Below, piece by piece: positions 7,589 through 16,152 of a stretch of 64,000 nt of DNA (its first letter is position 1; the number at the start of each line of letters is the position of its first letter). The notes below the pieces were generated by a model. It did no database searches. It was given only the letters and a program-made list of their open reading frames with translations, and had not been told where the DNA came from. The position numbers and the translations under genes were made by a program. The DNA comes from Alphaproteobacteria bacterium. Lineage in GTDB: Bacteria > Pseudomonadota > Alphaproteobacteria > Sphingomonadales > Sphingomonadaceae. The stretch spans positions 1 to 64,000 of the forward strand of contig JAUIIG010000002.1 in assembly GCA_030431875.1 (NCBI GenBank), given 5' to 3'.

Positions 7589-10300
7589 ATGCGCACTTTT
7601 GGTAGCCGGGCCGGCTCCGGCCTGCTTGCAAGCGTTGCCCTGTCGGCAATGATGTTCCCGGTATCGGCCATGGCCCAGGACGCTGACGAGGAAGCGGCGA
7701 CTGCGCAATCCGGCCAGCGAGAAACCATCGTGGTGACCGGTAGCCGCATTGCGGTGGAAACGCCGGTGGGCGCTACGGTGACCACCCTTGGGCGCAGCGA
7801 AATCGAAACCGCTGGCGAAGTTACGCTGGACCGCATGATCCAGGAACTGCCGCAGGTGTTCGATCTCGGCTTCTCGGAAAATTCCCGCGCGCAGTCGGGC
7901 GGCAACGGCAACGCTACCTGGTCCAACTCGATCAACCTGCGCGGCCTCGGCCCGTTCTCCACGCTGATCATCTCCGACGGTCACCGCATGACCACCAACG
8001 GCCGCGCCATCAGCCCATCGGTCCTGCCGACGCTGGGGGTTGAGCGGGTCGAGGTGATCGCTGACGGTGCATCGGCCATCTACGGTTCGGATGCCGTCGC
8101 CGGCGTGGTCAACCTGATCCCGCGCCGCAACCTTGATGGTGTCGAAGTCTTCGGCCGTATCGGTTCGACCGGTAACGGCGATTTCTGGGAATGGACTGCG
8201 GGTGCAGCAATCGGCAAGCAGTTCGACGCTGGCCAGATCATGGTGGCCTACGAACACTCTTTCCGCTCCAACCTGTTCGGCGAGGATCGTGATTTCAACA
8301 CGTCGGACCTGACGCCGTTCGGCGGCCCCGACTACCGGGTGAACCAGTGTTCGCCGGGTACGTTGATCTACCAGGGACAGACCTATGCCCTGCCTGGTCA
8401 GTACACCGGTGGCGCCTTGACGGCGGGCACGCAGAACATCTGCGACCCGCTGGCTTCGCAGGACTTGTTCCCCGAGCAGGAATACGATTCGGTCAACGCC
8501 ACGGGCACCTTTGAAGTGGCACCGGGCTTCGAGTTGTTCTTCGACGGGTACTACAACCGCCGCGACTTTGCGCGCATTCCCAACATCATCAGCCGAACCT
8601 TCACGGTGCCGGAGACCAATGCCTTCTTCGAGGCACCGGCCTTCTACATGCCCGGATCGGGTGGCTACAACATTGCCTACAATTTCTCGCGCGACATCCC
8701 GCAGGAGCCCTATGATGGCTTCCAGACCAACTGGCAGATCACGCCGGGCCTGCGGGTTTCGCTGTTCTCCGACTGGGAATTTGAAGGTCGCGTCGGCTAC
8801 GGCAAGGCGCGGGATCGCGCCGGCACCACCGAAGGCCTGAATATTACGGAGCTCAACAACGCGCTGGCGTCGAGCGATCCGGCAACGGCATTCGACCCAT
8901 ACGGCCTGGGCCGCACAAGCGATGCCACCTTTGCCCGCATCTTCGATGCCGATACGCTGTTCCCGCTCGACGCCTCGCTGCTTACCTGGCAGGCCGGTGT
9001 CAGTGGCTCGCTGTTCGAGCTTCCTGGCGGCACAGTGCAGATGGCGCTGGGCTATGAGGGGCAGGACTTCGAACAGGCGCTGGCCTCCGGGCTGCCGGAA
9101 GAACGCAACTTCGATCGCACGGTGAATTCGGGCTATGTCGAAGTCTTCGTGCCCATCTTCGGCGGTGCCAATGCTACCCCCGGTTTCGAGGAGCTGGAGA
9201 TCACGGCAGCCCTGCGCGTCGATGACTACAGCGACGTCGGCAGCACCACCAATCCGAAGTTCGGTATCAACTGGGAGCCGTTCTACGGCCTGCGCTTCCG
9301 CGGCAGCTACGGCACCTCGTTCCGCGCGCCGACCTTCCCGGAAATCTTTGGCAACAGCTCGTTCCTGTACGTGCAGAACCACCAGAACCCGACGGGCGGC
9401 GCCGCCTTGCCGGTGTTCAAGATCGGTTCGGGCCCGAACCCGGACCTGGAACCGGAGACGGCCACCACCTGGACCGTGGGTGCAGATATCGAGCCGACTG
9501 ACGGGCTGACCATCGGGCTCACCTATTTCGACATCGCCTACGAGAATACCATCACCGGCCTGCTGTCGAACCTGTCGATCCTGACCTATGCCGACGAATT
9601 CGCCGGAACGGATGTCATCCTGTTCGGGCAGGATGCCTATAACCGCATCGTCGACATCCGCGACAACGGCATTGCCGGCACCGGTCCGATCACGGTCCGC
9701 CCGATTGCCGGGGCCAGCACGGCCTGCCTCGACAACCCGGCAGCCGATTTCAGCAACTGCATTTACGCCGACGGTCGCAGCCGCAACCTCGGCCGTTCGC
9801 AGATGCGCGGGATCGACTTCAACATCCGTTACCGCACCGACGTCGGACCCGAAGACACACTGACCTTGATGCTGAACGGCACCTACCTGACGGATTACAA
9901 TGTGGCCTTCACGCCGGGCGGGAACTTTTCCGACTTGCTGAACACCATCTACAATCCGCTCACCTTCAAGGCGCGCGGTTCGGCCCGCTGGGATCACGGC
10001 CCGATCTACGCCGGTTTCCAGTTCCAGCACATCGGTGGCTACACCAACGATATCGTCACGCCGGAAGAGCAGGTCGATTCCTACACCCTGTTCGATATCA
10101 CGGCAGGTGTGGACCTGGCCGAATATTTCAATGTCGGTGCCGAACGCCTGCTGCTGGGTGTCGAAGTCCGCAACGTCTTCGATACCGATCCGCCCTACGT
10201 GAATTCGCGCCAGGGCCAGAACAGCGGCGGCGGCTACGACCCCACGGTCACCAGCCCCATCGGACGGTTCTTCGCAGTAAGCTTGCGGACTTCCTTCTGA
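7589..10300 (+). CDS. TonB-dependent outer-membrane receptor (first gene of TRAP/dehydratase operon)
   Basis: A 903-residue TonB-dependent receptor. The signal peptide ends near VSAMAQ (residue 30). A TonB-box-like ETIVVTGSRI follows at about 44-53. The plug contains the family words INLRGLGPFSTLIISDGHR and IEVIADGASAIYGSDAVAGVVNLI-like segments, and the barrel ends with RFFAVSLRTSF, a typical terminal phenylalanine. Sphingomonads use such receptors to import oligomeric, aromatic or sulfated nutrients. Start ATG 7589 is set by GGGAGGA 5 nt upstream. It heads a + strand operon with a TRAP transporter and CoA-linked enzymes and lies divergent to gntR, so its substrate is probably that of the downstream pathway. 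Confidence 0.93.
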   Translation: MRTFGSRAGSGLLASVALSAMMFPVSAMAQDADEEAATAQSGQRETIVVTGSRIAVETPVGATVTTLGRSEIETAGEVTLDRMIQELPQVFDLGFSENSRAQSGGNGNATWSNSINLRGLGPFSTLIISDGHRMTTNGRAISPSVLPTLGVERVEVIADGASAIYGSDAVAGVVNLIPRRNLDGVEVFGRIGSTGNGDFWEWTAGAAIGKQFDAGQIMVAYEHSFRSNLFGEDRDFNTSDLTPFGGPDYRVNQCSPGTLIYQGQTYALPGQYTGGALTAGTQNICDPLASQDLFPEQEYDSVNATGTFEVAPGFELFFDGYYNRRDFARIPNIISRTFTVPETNAFFEAPAFYMPGSGGYNIAYNFSRDIPQEPYDGFQTNWQITPGLRVSLFSDWEFEGRVGYGKARDRAGTTEGLNITELNNALASSDPATAFDPYGLGRTSDATFARIFDADTLFPLDASLLTWQAGVSGSLFELPGGTVQMALGYEGQDFEQALASGLPEERNFDRTVNSGYVEVFVPIFGGANATPGFEELEITAALRVDDYSDVGSTTNPKFGINWEPFYGLRFRGSYGTSFRAPTFPEIFGNSSFLYVQNHQNPTGGAALPVFKIGSGPNPDLEPETATTWTVGADIEPTDGLTIGLTYFDIAYENTITGLLSNLSILTYADEFAGTDVILFGQDAYNRIVDIRDNGIAGTGPITVRPIAGASTACLDNPAADFSNCIYADGRSRNLGRSQMRGIDFNIRYRTDVGPEDTLTLMLNGTYLTDYNVAFTPGGNFSDLLNTIYNPLTFKARGSARWDHGPIYAGFQFQHIGGYTNDIVTPEEQVDSYTLFDITAGVDLAEYFNVGAERLLLGVEVRNVFDTDPPYVNSRQGQNSGGGYDPTVTSPIGRFFAVSLRTSF

Positions 10301-10336
10301 TAGGCTTGTCTGCCGTTTAGCGGTGCAGGGGAAGTT

Positions 10337-11437
10337 ATGCTTGATATTGCCTTGGTCGGCGACTTGGTTCTGGATGAGCCCGACGCCGACTACTGGCTTG
10401 CGGGCATCGCCCCGGCACTCGCTGCGGCAGACCTCGCCATCGCCCATCTCGAAGTTCCCCACACCAGCCGGGGGCAGGAGAAAGCGGGTGATGTGCCGGC
10501 CCCGGCGGCTCCGCCGGAGAATGTCGCGGCGATTGCCCGGGCCGGCATCGACATGGTCAGCCTTGCCGGCAACCACATTGCCGACTGCGGTGCGGACGGC
10601 ATTGAAGACACCATTGCCCTGCTCGACGAACACGGCGTGCTGCATGCCGGAGCCGGGCTGGAACTTGCCGCGGCGCGCAAGCCCGCCGTCACCGAAGCCG
10701 GCGGCCATCGCGTCGCCCTGTTGAGCTACAACTGCGTGGGTCCGGAATTTTCCTGGGCCGGTCCGGCAAGGGCTGGCTGTGCCTACCTCCCGATGGGGAC
10801 TGCCGATGGGTCGCCAGTATCCCCACAAGGGTATCTCGAGAGCGTCCTCCCAGTCGCTCTCGAGATACTTGCCGAGGACATCGGCCTGGCCCGGCAGACC
10901 GCCGACGTCGTGATCGTCGCCCTGCACAAGGGGATCGTCCACACACCGGCGCAATTGGCGCCCTACGAACGTCCGATCGCGCAGGCGGCGATTGACGCCG
11001 GGGCCGATGCCGTGGTGGCACATCACGCGCACATCGTTCGCGGGGTAGAGTTCCACCGCGGCAAGCCGATTTTTCACGGCCTGGGCAATGGCTGCGTTGT
11101 CACTTCGGCCCTTTCGCCAGCACAGGACCATCCGGCGCGGCGCGAATGGGCGCGCAAGCGCGAAGCCATGTTCGGCTTCCGCCCTGATCCCGCCTTCCAC
11201 CTCGCCCCGTTCCATCCCGAGGCCGTCAACGCCTTCATCGCCAAGTTGCGCCTGCGCGACGATGGCAGGCTGGAACCGGCTATCGTGCCGGTGGACGTGG
11301 TACCGCCGGGCAGGCCGATATTGGCTGACGAGAAGCGTGCCAGGGAAATTGCCAGCTACCTGCAAGACATAACCCTGGCAGCAGGCTTGCCCGCTATCGC
11401 CGTCGACGCCGAGTATCGCCTGGCGGAGGCGGCCTGA
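10337..11437 (+). CDS. CapA/PgsA-like metallophosphatase-family protein
   Basis: 366 residues of the CapA (poly-gamma-glutamate biosynthesis) fold, a calcineurin-like phosphoesterase relative. Family motifs can be read: ALVGDLVLDEPD near the N terminus, AHLEVP, SLAGNHIADCG (the GNH metal motif) and AHHAHIVRGVEFHRGKPIFHG-like text containing the HxH pair. There is no signal peptide, so it is likely cytoplasmic. Start ATG 10337 follows CAGGGGAAG. It lies 36 bp after the receptor and is followed after 1 bp by the TRAP small subunit. No capsule or polyglutamate genes are near; in this setting it may act as a hydrolase on the imported compound, which is inference. Confidence 0.8.
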   Translation: MLDIALVGDLVLDEPDADYWLAGIAPALAAADLAIAHLEVPHTSRGQEKAGDVPAPAAPPENVAAIARAGIDMVSLAGNHIADCGADGIEDTIALLDEHGVLHAGAGLELAAARKPAVTEAGGHRVALLSYNCVGPEFSWAGPARAGCAYLPMGTADGSPVSPQGYLESVLPVALEILAEDIGLARQTADVVIVALHKGIVHTPAQLAPYERPIAQAAIDAGADAVVAHHAHIVRGVEFHRGKPIFHGLGNGCVVTSALSPAQDHPARREWARKREAMFGFRPDPAFHLAPFHPEAVNAFIAKLRLRDDGRLEPAIVPVDVVPPGRPILADEKRAREIASYLQDITLAAGLPAIAVDAEYRLAEAA

Positions 11438-11438
11438 C

Positions 11439-11882
11439 ATGTTCAAGCAAGCAGCGATCTGGACAGGCGGGGTGGCGCTGCTGGCTGCCACCCTGGTGGA
11501 TACCGTCGCGGTGCTGGGACGGCACCTCGGCATGCCCGTGCCCGGCTCGATCGAATTGATGCAGGCCATCGTGCTCGTCTCCGGCGCCATCGGCCTGGTT
11601 ATCGCGACATGGGACAATGCCCATGCCCGCGTCCGCCTGCTGGTCGAGCGGTTGGGGCCGGGGAGCCGCAACCTGGCCAACCGTGCATCCGATCTCGTGA
11701 CCCTTGCCTTCGTGCTGTGCTTGCTGGCCGGTTCGCTGTGGTTGTCGCTCGACCTCTGGAATGGTTACGAACAGAGCGAAATACTCGGCATTCCCTGGGC
11801 CATTCTGCGCATGATCGCCAACCTGTGCCTCGCTGCCTGTGCGATACTCCTGGCGGTGCGCATAGTTCGGGGGCGCAAGTGA
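11439..11882 (+). CDS. TRAP transporter small membrane subunit (DctQ family)
   Basis: 147 residues with four predicted membrane helices (about 9-28, 43-62, 85-106 and 120-142), the usual architecture of DctQ proteins. The motif GSIELMQAIVLVSGAIGL fits the conserved E-L/M region after helix 1. With DctM and the solute receptor at 17432 it would form a sodium-driven high-affinity importer for an organic acid across the inner membrane. Its stop overlaps the GTG start of the large subunit (GTGA), indicating translational coupling. Confidence 0.85.
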   Translation: MFKQAAIWTGGVALLAATLVDTVAVLGRHLGMPVPGSIELMQAIVLVSGAIGLVIATWDNAHARVRLLVERLGPGSRNLANRASDLVTLAFVLCLLAGSLWLSLDLWNGYEQSEILGIPWAILRMIANLCLAACAILLAVRIVRGRK

Positions 11883-13189
11883 TCTACGCCACCGCCGCCA
11901 CCGGTCTTGTCGGGATCCTGCTGCTGCTGGGCCTGCTGCTGGGCGGTGCCCGGATCGGGGCCGCGCTTGGTATCGTCGGGCTGGTCGGCCTGGCCATCCT
12001 GCTTGGCCCAGAGGCGGCACTGATCAAGAGCGGCGTCGTACTGGTCGATACGCTGACCCGTTACGAGCTGGGCACGCTGCCGCTGTTCCTGTTCATGGCG
12101 CACATCTTCTTCTCTATCGACGCCAGCCGCGACCTGTTCGACGCGGCGGCGAAGTTCCTCGGTCACCGCAAGGGCGGACTGGCCTATGCCTCCATCGCCG
12201 GTTGCGGCGGGTTCGGCGCGATCAACGGGTCGAGCCTCGCCACGACAGCCACCGTGGGCCTCGTCGCCTATCCCGAGATGAAGCGGCGCGGTTATGACGA
12301 CAGGCTGGCAACCGGCACGATCGCTGCCGGGGGCACGCTGGGCCAGATGATCCCGCCTTCGGGCGCGCTGATCGTCTTCGGCATCATCGCCGAGACCTCG
12401 ATCGGCACGCTGTTCACCGCGGCCATCATCCCTGGCATCACCCAGGCGCTGTTCTATGCCTTGGTGGTGTTCATCATGGTGCGGTGGAAGCCCCACCTTG
12501 CCACCACGGGCGAGCGTGCCTCGTGGGGCGAGCGGTGGCGTGCGCTGGCCCGCATCTGGGAAATCATCGCCATCGTGGTGCTGGTCATCAGCGGCATCTC
12601 GATGGGCTGGATCAGTCCGGCAGAAGCCGCCGCGATTGGCTCCGCCGGTGCGCTGCTGACCGCTGCGGTCCGCCGCAAGCTGACCAGGCAGGCGCTCTAC
12701 AACGCTTTTCACGAGACCCTGCGCACCACGGGCCTGATCTACCTGATCCTGCTCGGTGCGCTGCTGTTCTCGGTCTTCATCGGGGTGACAGGCCTGGCCG
12801 TAGCGGCGGGCGACTTCGTGGATAGCCTTTCGCTCGGCACGGTCGGCACGCTGATCCTCGTTGCCCTCATCCTGCTATTGCTGGGCTCGGTGCTCGATGG
12901 CCTGGCGCTGATGCTGCTGACCACGCCGATCCTGTTGCCGATCGTCGAGGCGACCGGCCTGACGGCGATCTGGTTCGGCATCTTCATCACCCGCGCGATG
13001 GAAATCGGTTTCGTCCACCCACCGCTGGGCATGAACCTCTACATCATCCAGGGCGTGGCCAAGGACGTGTCGATCACGCGTATCTTCAAGGGAGTGGTGC
13101 CCTTCCTGATGAGCGATTTCGTCCACCTGCTGCTGATTATCCTGTTCCCCGCCATAGTCCTGTGGCTACCCGAATACCTTGGAAGCTGA
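11879..13189 (+). CDS. TRAP transporter large permease subunit (DctM family)
   Basis: Taking GTG 11879, which overlaps the DctQ stop, gives a 436-residue protein, the normal DctM length; the open frame extends farther upstream only inside dctQ. About 12 hydrophobic segments run through it. Family elements include FMAHIFFS, GGFGAINGSSLATTATVG (residues about 104-121), GGTLGQMIPPSGALIVFG and FVHPPLGMNLYIIQGV near the C terminus. It is the sodium-coupled channel subunit. The solute receptor is not adjacent but lies three genes downstream at 17432. Confidence 0.93.
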   Translation: MIYATAATGLVGILLLLGLLLGGARIGAALGIVGLVGLAILLGPEAALIKSGVVLVDTLTRYELGTLPLFLFMAHIFFSIDASRDLFDAAAKFLGHRKGGLAYASIAGCGGFGAINGSSLATTATVGLVAYPEMKRRGYDDRLATGTIAAGGTLGQMIPPSGALIVFGIIAETSIGTLFTAAIIPGITQALFYALVVFIMVRWKPHLATTGERASWGERWRALARIWEIIAIVVLVISGISMGWISPAEAAAIGSAGALLTAAVRRKLTRQALYNAFHETLRTTGLIYLILLGALLFSVFIGVTGLAVAAGDFVDSLSLGTVGTLILVALILLLLGSVLDGLALMLLTTPILLPIVEATGLTAIWFGIFITRAMEIGFVHPPLGMNLYIIQGVAKDVSITRIFKGVVPFLMSDFVHLLLIILFPAIVLWLPEYLGS

Positions 13190-13192
13190 CCC

Positions 13193-14068
13193 GTGATAGC
13201 GATTGCCGGACCCAACTTGCCCCACCAGCTGCTGCATGCCGCAGGCCGTCACGGCGGCGCACTGCCGCTGACGCCGGATCGCGACTGCCCGCGCGCCGGA
13301 CAATGGCTGGAAAGCAAGTTCCAGCCCTGGGCGCCGCGCGTGCTGGAGCACTGGCTGGACGGCGACTACGACCATTTCGACGCGGTCATGTTCAGCCGCG
13401 CCGACGACAGCTCGCAGCGCCTTTACTACTACCTGTGCGAGATGCAGCGCGCGGGGCAGGTCGGCGGACCCGAGCCGCTTGTCTTCGACGTGGCCAAGAT
13501 CCCGCGGCAAAGCAGCCTCGTGCATGTGGCGGAAAAGCTCCGGGCGCTGGCCGACCAGCTATCGGTCGATGAATCCGCGCTGGAAGCTGCCATCCGACAG
13601 GGTAATGCCGCTAGCGATACCAGCGCGCCCGTTGGCACCGGCCCGACCTGCCTGGTGACCGGTTCTCCGATGCCCGATGCGCGCCTTCTCGAGGCTGTTG
13701 AACAAGGCGGTTTCGTGCCGGTGGGCCAGACGCTGGAACAGTCATGGCTCGCCACCGCCCCCGTCGAGGAAGGGACTGGCGATCCTGTTGCTGCGCTTGC
13801 CCGGGCCCTGCACGAACAGGACAGCGGCCCGCGCAGCTTTGCCGAACCGTCCGGACGCCTGCGCCGGCAAATCGCCGAAAGTGCCGCCCGCGCCGTGATC
13901 GTCTGGCATATTGAGGAAGACGAGGTGCGGACCTGGCAGCTGCCGTCCCTGCGGGCGGTCCTGCAGCAGTCCGGTCTGCCTCACCTCGTCTTGAGCCGCC
14001 GCGACTGGCTGGCCGGTGACGGTGCGGCAATCGAGATTGCCGCGTTCCTGGAAGGGGTCTCCGCATGA
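13193..14068 (+). CDS. Short, divergent 2-hydroxyacyl-CoA dehydratase (HgdB/BcrB-like) family protein
   Basis: 291 residues starting at GTG 13193, 4 bp after dctM. The layout (MIAIAGPNLPHQLLHAAGRHGG..., DGDYDHFDAVMFSRADDSSQRLYYYLCEMQRAG) resembles the C-terminal Rossmann-like half of 2-hydroxyacyl-CoA dehydratase D subunits, where a conserved Cys sits in the sequence after the SRADD region. Three cysteines are present (C32, C82 and about C154). It is about 90-130 residues shorter than the usual 380-430. Together with the full-length relative at 16149 it could make the heterodimer typical of this family. The family assignment is moderately sure; function is unproven. Confidence 0.6.
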   Translation: MIAIAGPNLPHQLLHAAGRHGGALPLTPDRDCPRAGQWLESKFQPWAPRVLEHWLDGDYDHFDAVMFSRADDSSQRLYYYLCEMQRAGQVGGPEPLVFDVAKIPRQSSLVHVAEKLRALADQLSVDESALEAAIRQGNAASDTSAPVGTGPTCLVTGSPMPDARLLEAVEQGGFVPVGQTLEQSWLATAPVEEGTGDPVAALARALHEQDSGPRSFAEPSGRLRRQIAESAARAVIVWHIEEDEVRTWQLPSLRAVLQQSGLPHLVLSRRDWLAGDGAAIEIAAFLEGVSA

Positions 14069-16152
14069 AACCGCTGGCAGGACACAAGGTCGCCGTGCTT
14101 GGCGGCATGGCAGACCGGCCGCTGGCGCGATACCTCGCTTCGCTGGGGGCGACGCTGGGCTGCGACCTCGCCGAAGCCAGCTTCGTGATCGACGACCTCG
14201 GTCTGGCGGCCACCCGCGATCTCGCCATTCCCGAAAGTGCTGTGCACGTATCGGTCACGGGTTTCGGCTCCGGCGGGCCGCGCGAAGACTGGAAGTCCAG
14301 CGAGCTGGTTTGCTCGGCCGTGGGCGGCGCCTTGCGGCTGACCGGGGAACCGGGCCAGAAGCCGGTCAAGGAAGCGGGCGATGCCTGCACCTTCCACGCC
14401 GACATGGCGGCGGCGGCAGGGGCCATGGCGGCACACTATGCCCGCGGGACCCACGGTCAGGGTCAGCACGTCGATGTTTCGATCCAGCAGGTCGCCATGA
14501 GCCGCAACACCAACGGCGTGCTCGTCTGGCAGTTCGACCAACGCAAGCTGGACCGCGCCGGGGGCTGCATCGCCTATGGCAAGGCCAAGGTGCGGGTGAT
14601 CTGGAAACTGGCTGACGGCTGGTGTTTCCACGCCCTGATGACCGGACGGCTGGGCGCGCCTGCCAACAAGGCCCTGTCCGACTGGATGGACGAAAGCGGG
14701 ATCGACAACCCCATGCGCGGTGTCGACTGGCTGGCCTACAACCGATCGACCCTGCCGGCGGAAACCCGCGCCGAATGGGAAGCAGCCATGGCGCAATTCT
14801 TCGCGACGAAGCGCAAGCGGGACATTGCCACCGAAGGCCGGCGGCGCGGCATCAATGCCTGCGTGGTGAACGAGCCGGCTGACGTGCTGAAGGACGAACA
14901 CCTCAAGGCGCGCGGCTTCCTCGATACGCCGGACGGCTTGCCCGAACGCTTTGCCGCGATCCGCGCAGGCGAGGGCAAGGCGGCGGCTCCGGCAATCCAC
15001 GCTGGCGAGCGTCCCGGACCGCTGAGCGGGGTGAAAGTGCTGGACTTCGCCTGGGCACTGGTCGGTTCGATCACCACCAAGACGCTGGGCGACATGGGCG
15101 CCGAAATCGTCAAGATCGAAAGCCGTGGCCGCCCCGACCTGTCGCGCCTCGATGTGCAGGTATCGGCGTCGTCGGCAGGCAGCCTCGATGACAAGCCGTG
15201 GTTCGCGCACCTCAATTCCTCGAAGAAGTCGCTGACGATCAACCTCAAGGCGCCCGATGCGCGCGAGGTACTCGATCCGTTGATCGACTGGGCCGACGTG
15301 GTGGTGGAGAATTTCTCGCCCGGAACCATGGCCAAGCTCGGCCTCGACTATGACAGCCTGGCGCAGCGCAACCCGGGGATCGTGATGGTCTCCGGCAGCG
15401 TGTTCGGCCAGACCGGACCGCTGGCGCAAGAATGGGGCGTCGATGGTACCGGCGGTGCCTTGTCGGGGCGCACTTACCTCACGGGTTACCGTGATGGTGA
15501 CCCGGTGATCCCGGGGGCAGTTCCCTATGGCGACGTGATCGTGCCTTTCGTCATGGCGGGCCACGTAGCGGCAGCGCTGCAGCACCGGAGGCAAACCGGG
15601 CAGGGTTGCCACATCGATGCCAGTATGTACGAGATCTGCGTCCAGCAGATGCGCGAGTTCCTCGCCATGGCGAAGGCGGGGGGCATGCCGCAGCGGATGG
15701 GCAATGCCGATCCGGCGGTATATTTCCAGGACGTGTTTCCTGCCGCCGGGGATGACCGCTGGGTGGCCATCACCGCTTTCTCGGCTGACGACAAACGGCG
15801 GCTGGAAGCAATCACCGGGCCGGACATTGCGGCCTGGACGCGTAGCCGGCAGGATCAGGCTATCATGGCAGAACTGCAGGCCGCCGGCATTGCTGCCGGT
15901 GCCTTGCAGGACTGCGAGGACCTGCTCGACAAGGACCCGCAGATTGCCGCGCGCGAGGCGCTGGTGACGCTCGACCACCCGGTGCTCGGCCCCTTCGGTC
16001 ACATTGCCACGCCGATAGCCTTTTCGCGCGATGCCATGGCGCCGTTCAGGGCCCCGCGCATGGGCGAGCATTCGCACGAAATTGCCACCTGCATTGCCGG
16101 CCTGTCGCCCGAGCGGGTTGCCGAACTCGAAGCCGGAGGGTTGTTCACATGA
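14065..16152 (+). CDS. Double-domain class III (CaiB/BaiF family) CoA-transferase
   Basis: 695 residues, about twice the normal CaiB size. The N-terminal half (1-325) is a somewhat degraded copy without the usual opening motif but with GQHVDVSIQQ, containing the catalytic-type Asp. The C-terminal half (about 335-695) is a full domain: LSGVKVLDFAWALVGSITTK, LGDMGAEIVKIES, ENFSPGTMAKLGLDY and GQGCHIDASMYE with the Asp that forms the acyl-anhydride. Tandem CaiB fusions are known and such enzymes move CoA between carboxylic acids. It starts with ATGA overlap and ends with ATGA overlap, between two dehydratase-like genes, so it likely supplies their CoA-ester substrate. Confidence 0.9.
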   Translation: MKPLAGHKVAVLGGMADRPLARYLASLGATLGCDLAEASFVIDDLGLAATRDLAIPESAVHVSVTGFGSGGPREDWKSSELVCSAVGGALRLTGEPGQKPVKEAGDACTFHADMAAAAGAMAAHYARGTHGQGQHVDVSIQQVAMSRNTNGVLVWQFDQRKLDRAGGCIAYGKAKVRVIWKLADGWCFHALMTGRLGAPANKALSDWMDESGIDNPMRGVDWLAYNRSTLPAETRAEWEAAMAQFFATKRKRDIATEGRRRGINACVVNEPADVLKDEHLKARGFLDTPDGLPERFAAIRAGEGKAAAPAIHAGERPGPLSGVKVLDFAWALVGSITTKTLGDMGAEIVKIESRGRPDLSRLDVQVSASSAGSLDDKPWFAHLNSSKKSLTINLKAPDAREVLDPLIDWADVVVENFSPGTMAKLGLDYDSLAQRNPGIVMVSGSVFGQTGPLAQEWGVDGTGGALSGRTYLTGYRDGDPVIPGAVPYGDVIVPFVMAGHVAAALQHRRQTGQGCHIDASMYEICVQQMREFLAMAKAGGMPQRMGNADPAVYFQDVFPAAGDDRWVAITAFSADDKRRLEAITGPDIAAWTRSRQDQAIMAELQAAGIAAGALQDCEDLLDKDPQIAAREALVTLDHPVLGPFGHIATPIAFSRDAMAPFRAPRMGEHSHEIATCIAGLSPERVAELEAGGLFT

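Noticed and set aside
7016-11680. Open frame of about 1550 codons on the minus strand opposite the TonB receptor and CapA genes
   Set aside because: It is antisense to genes with clear domains, its translation is Arg/Gly/Val-rich without motifs, and high G+C makes long antisense frames common.
13981-16077. About 700-codon minus-strand frame opposite the double CoA-transferase
   Set aside because: Antisense shadow; the plus-strand CaiB motifs explain the sequence fully.
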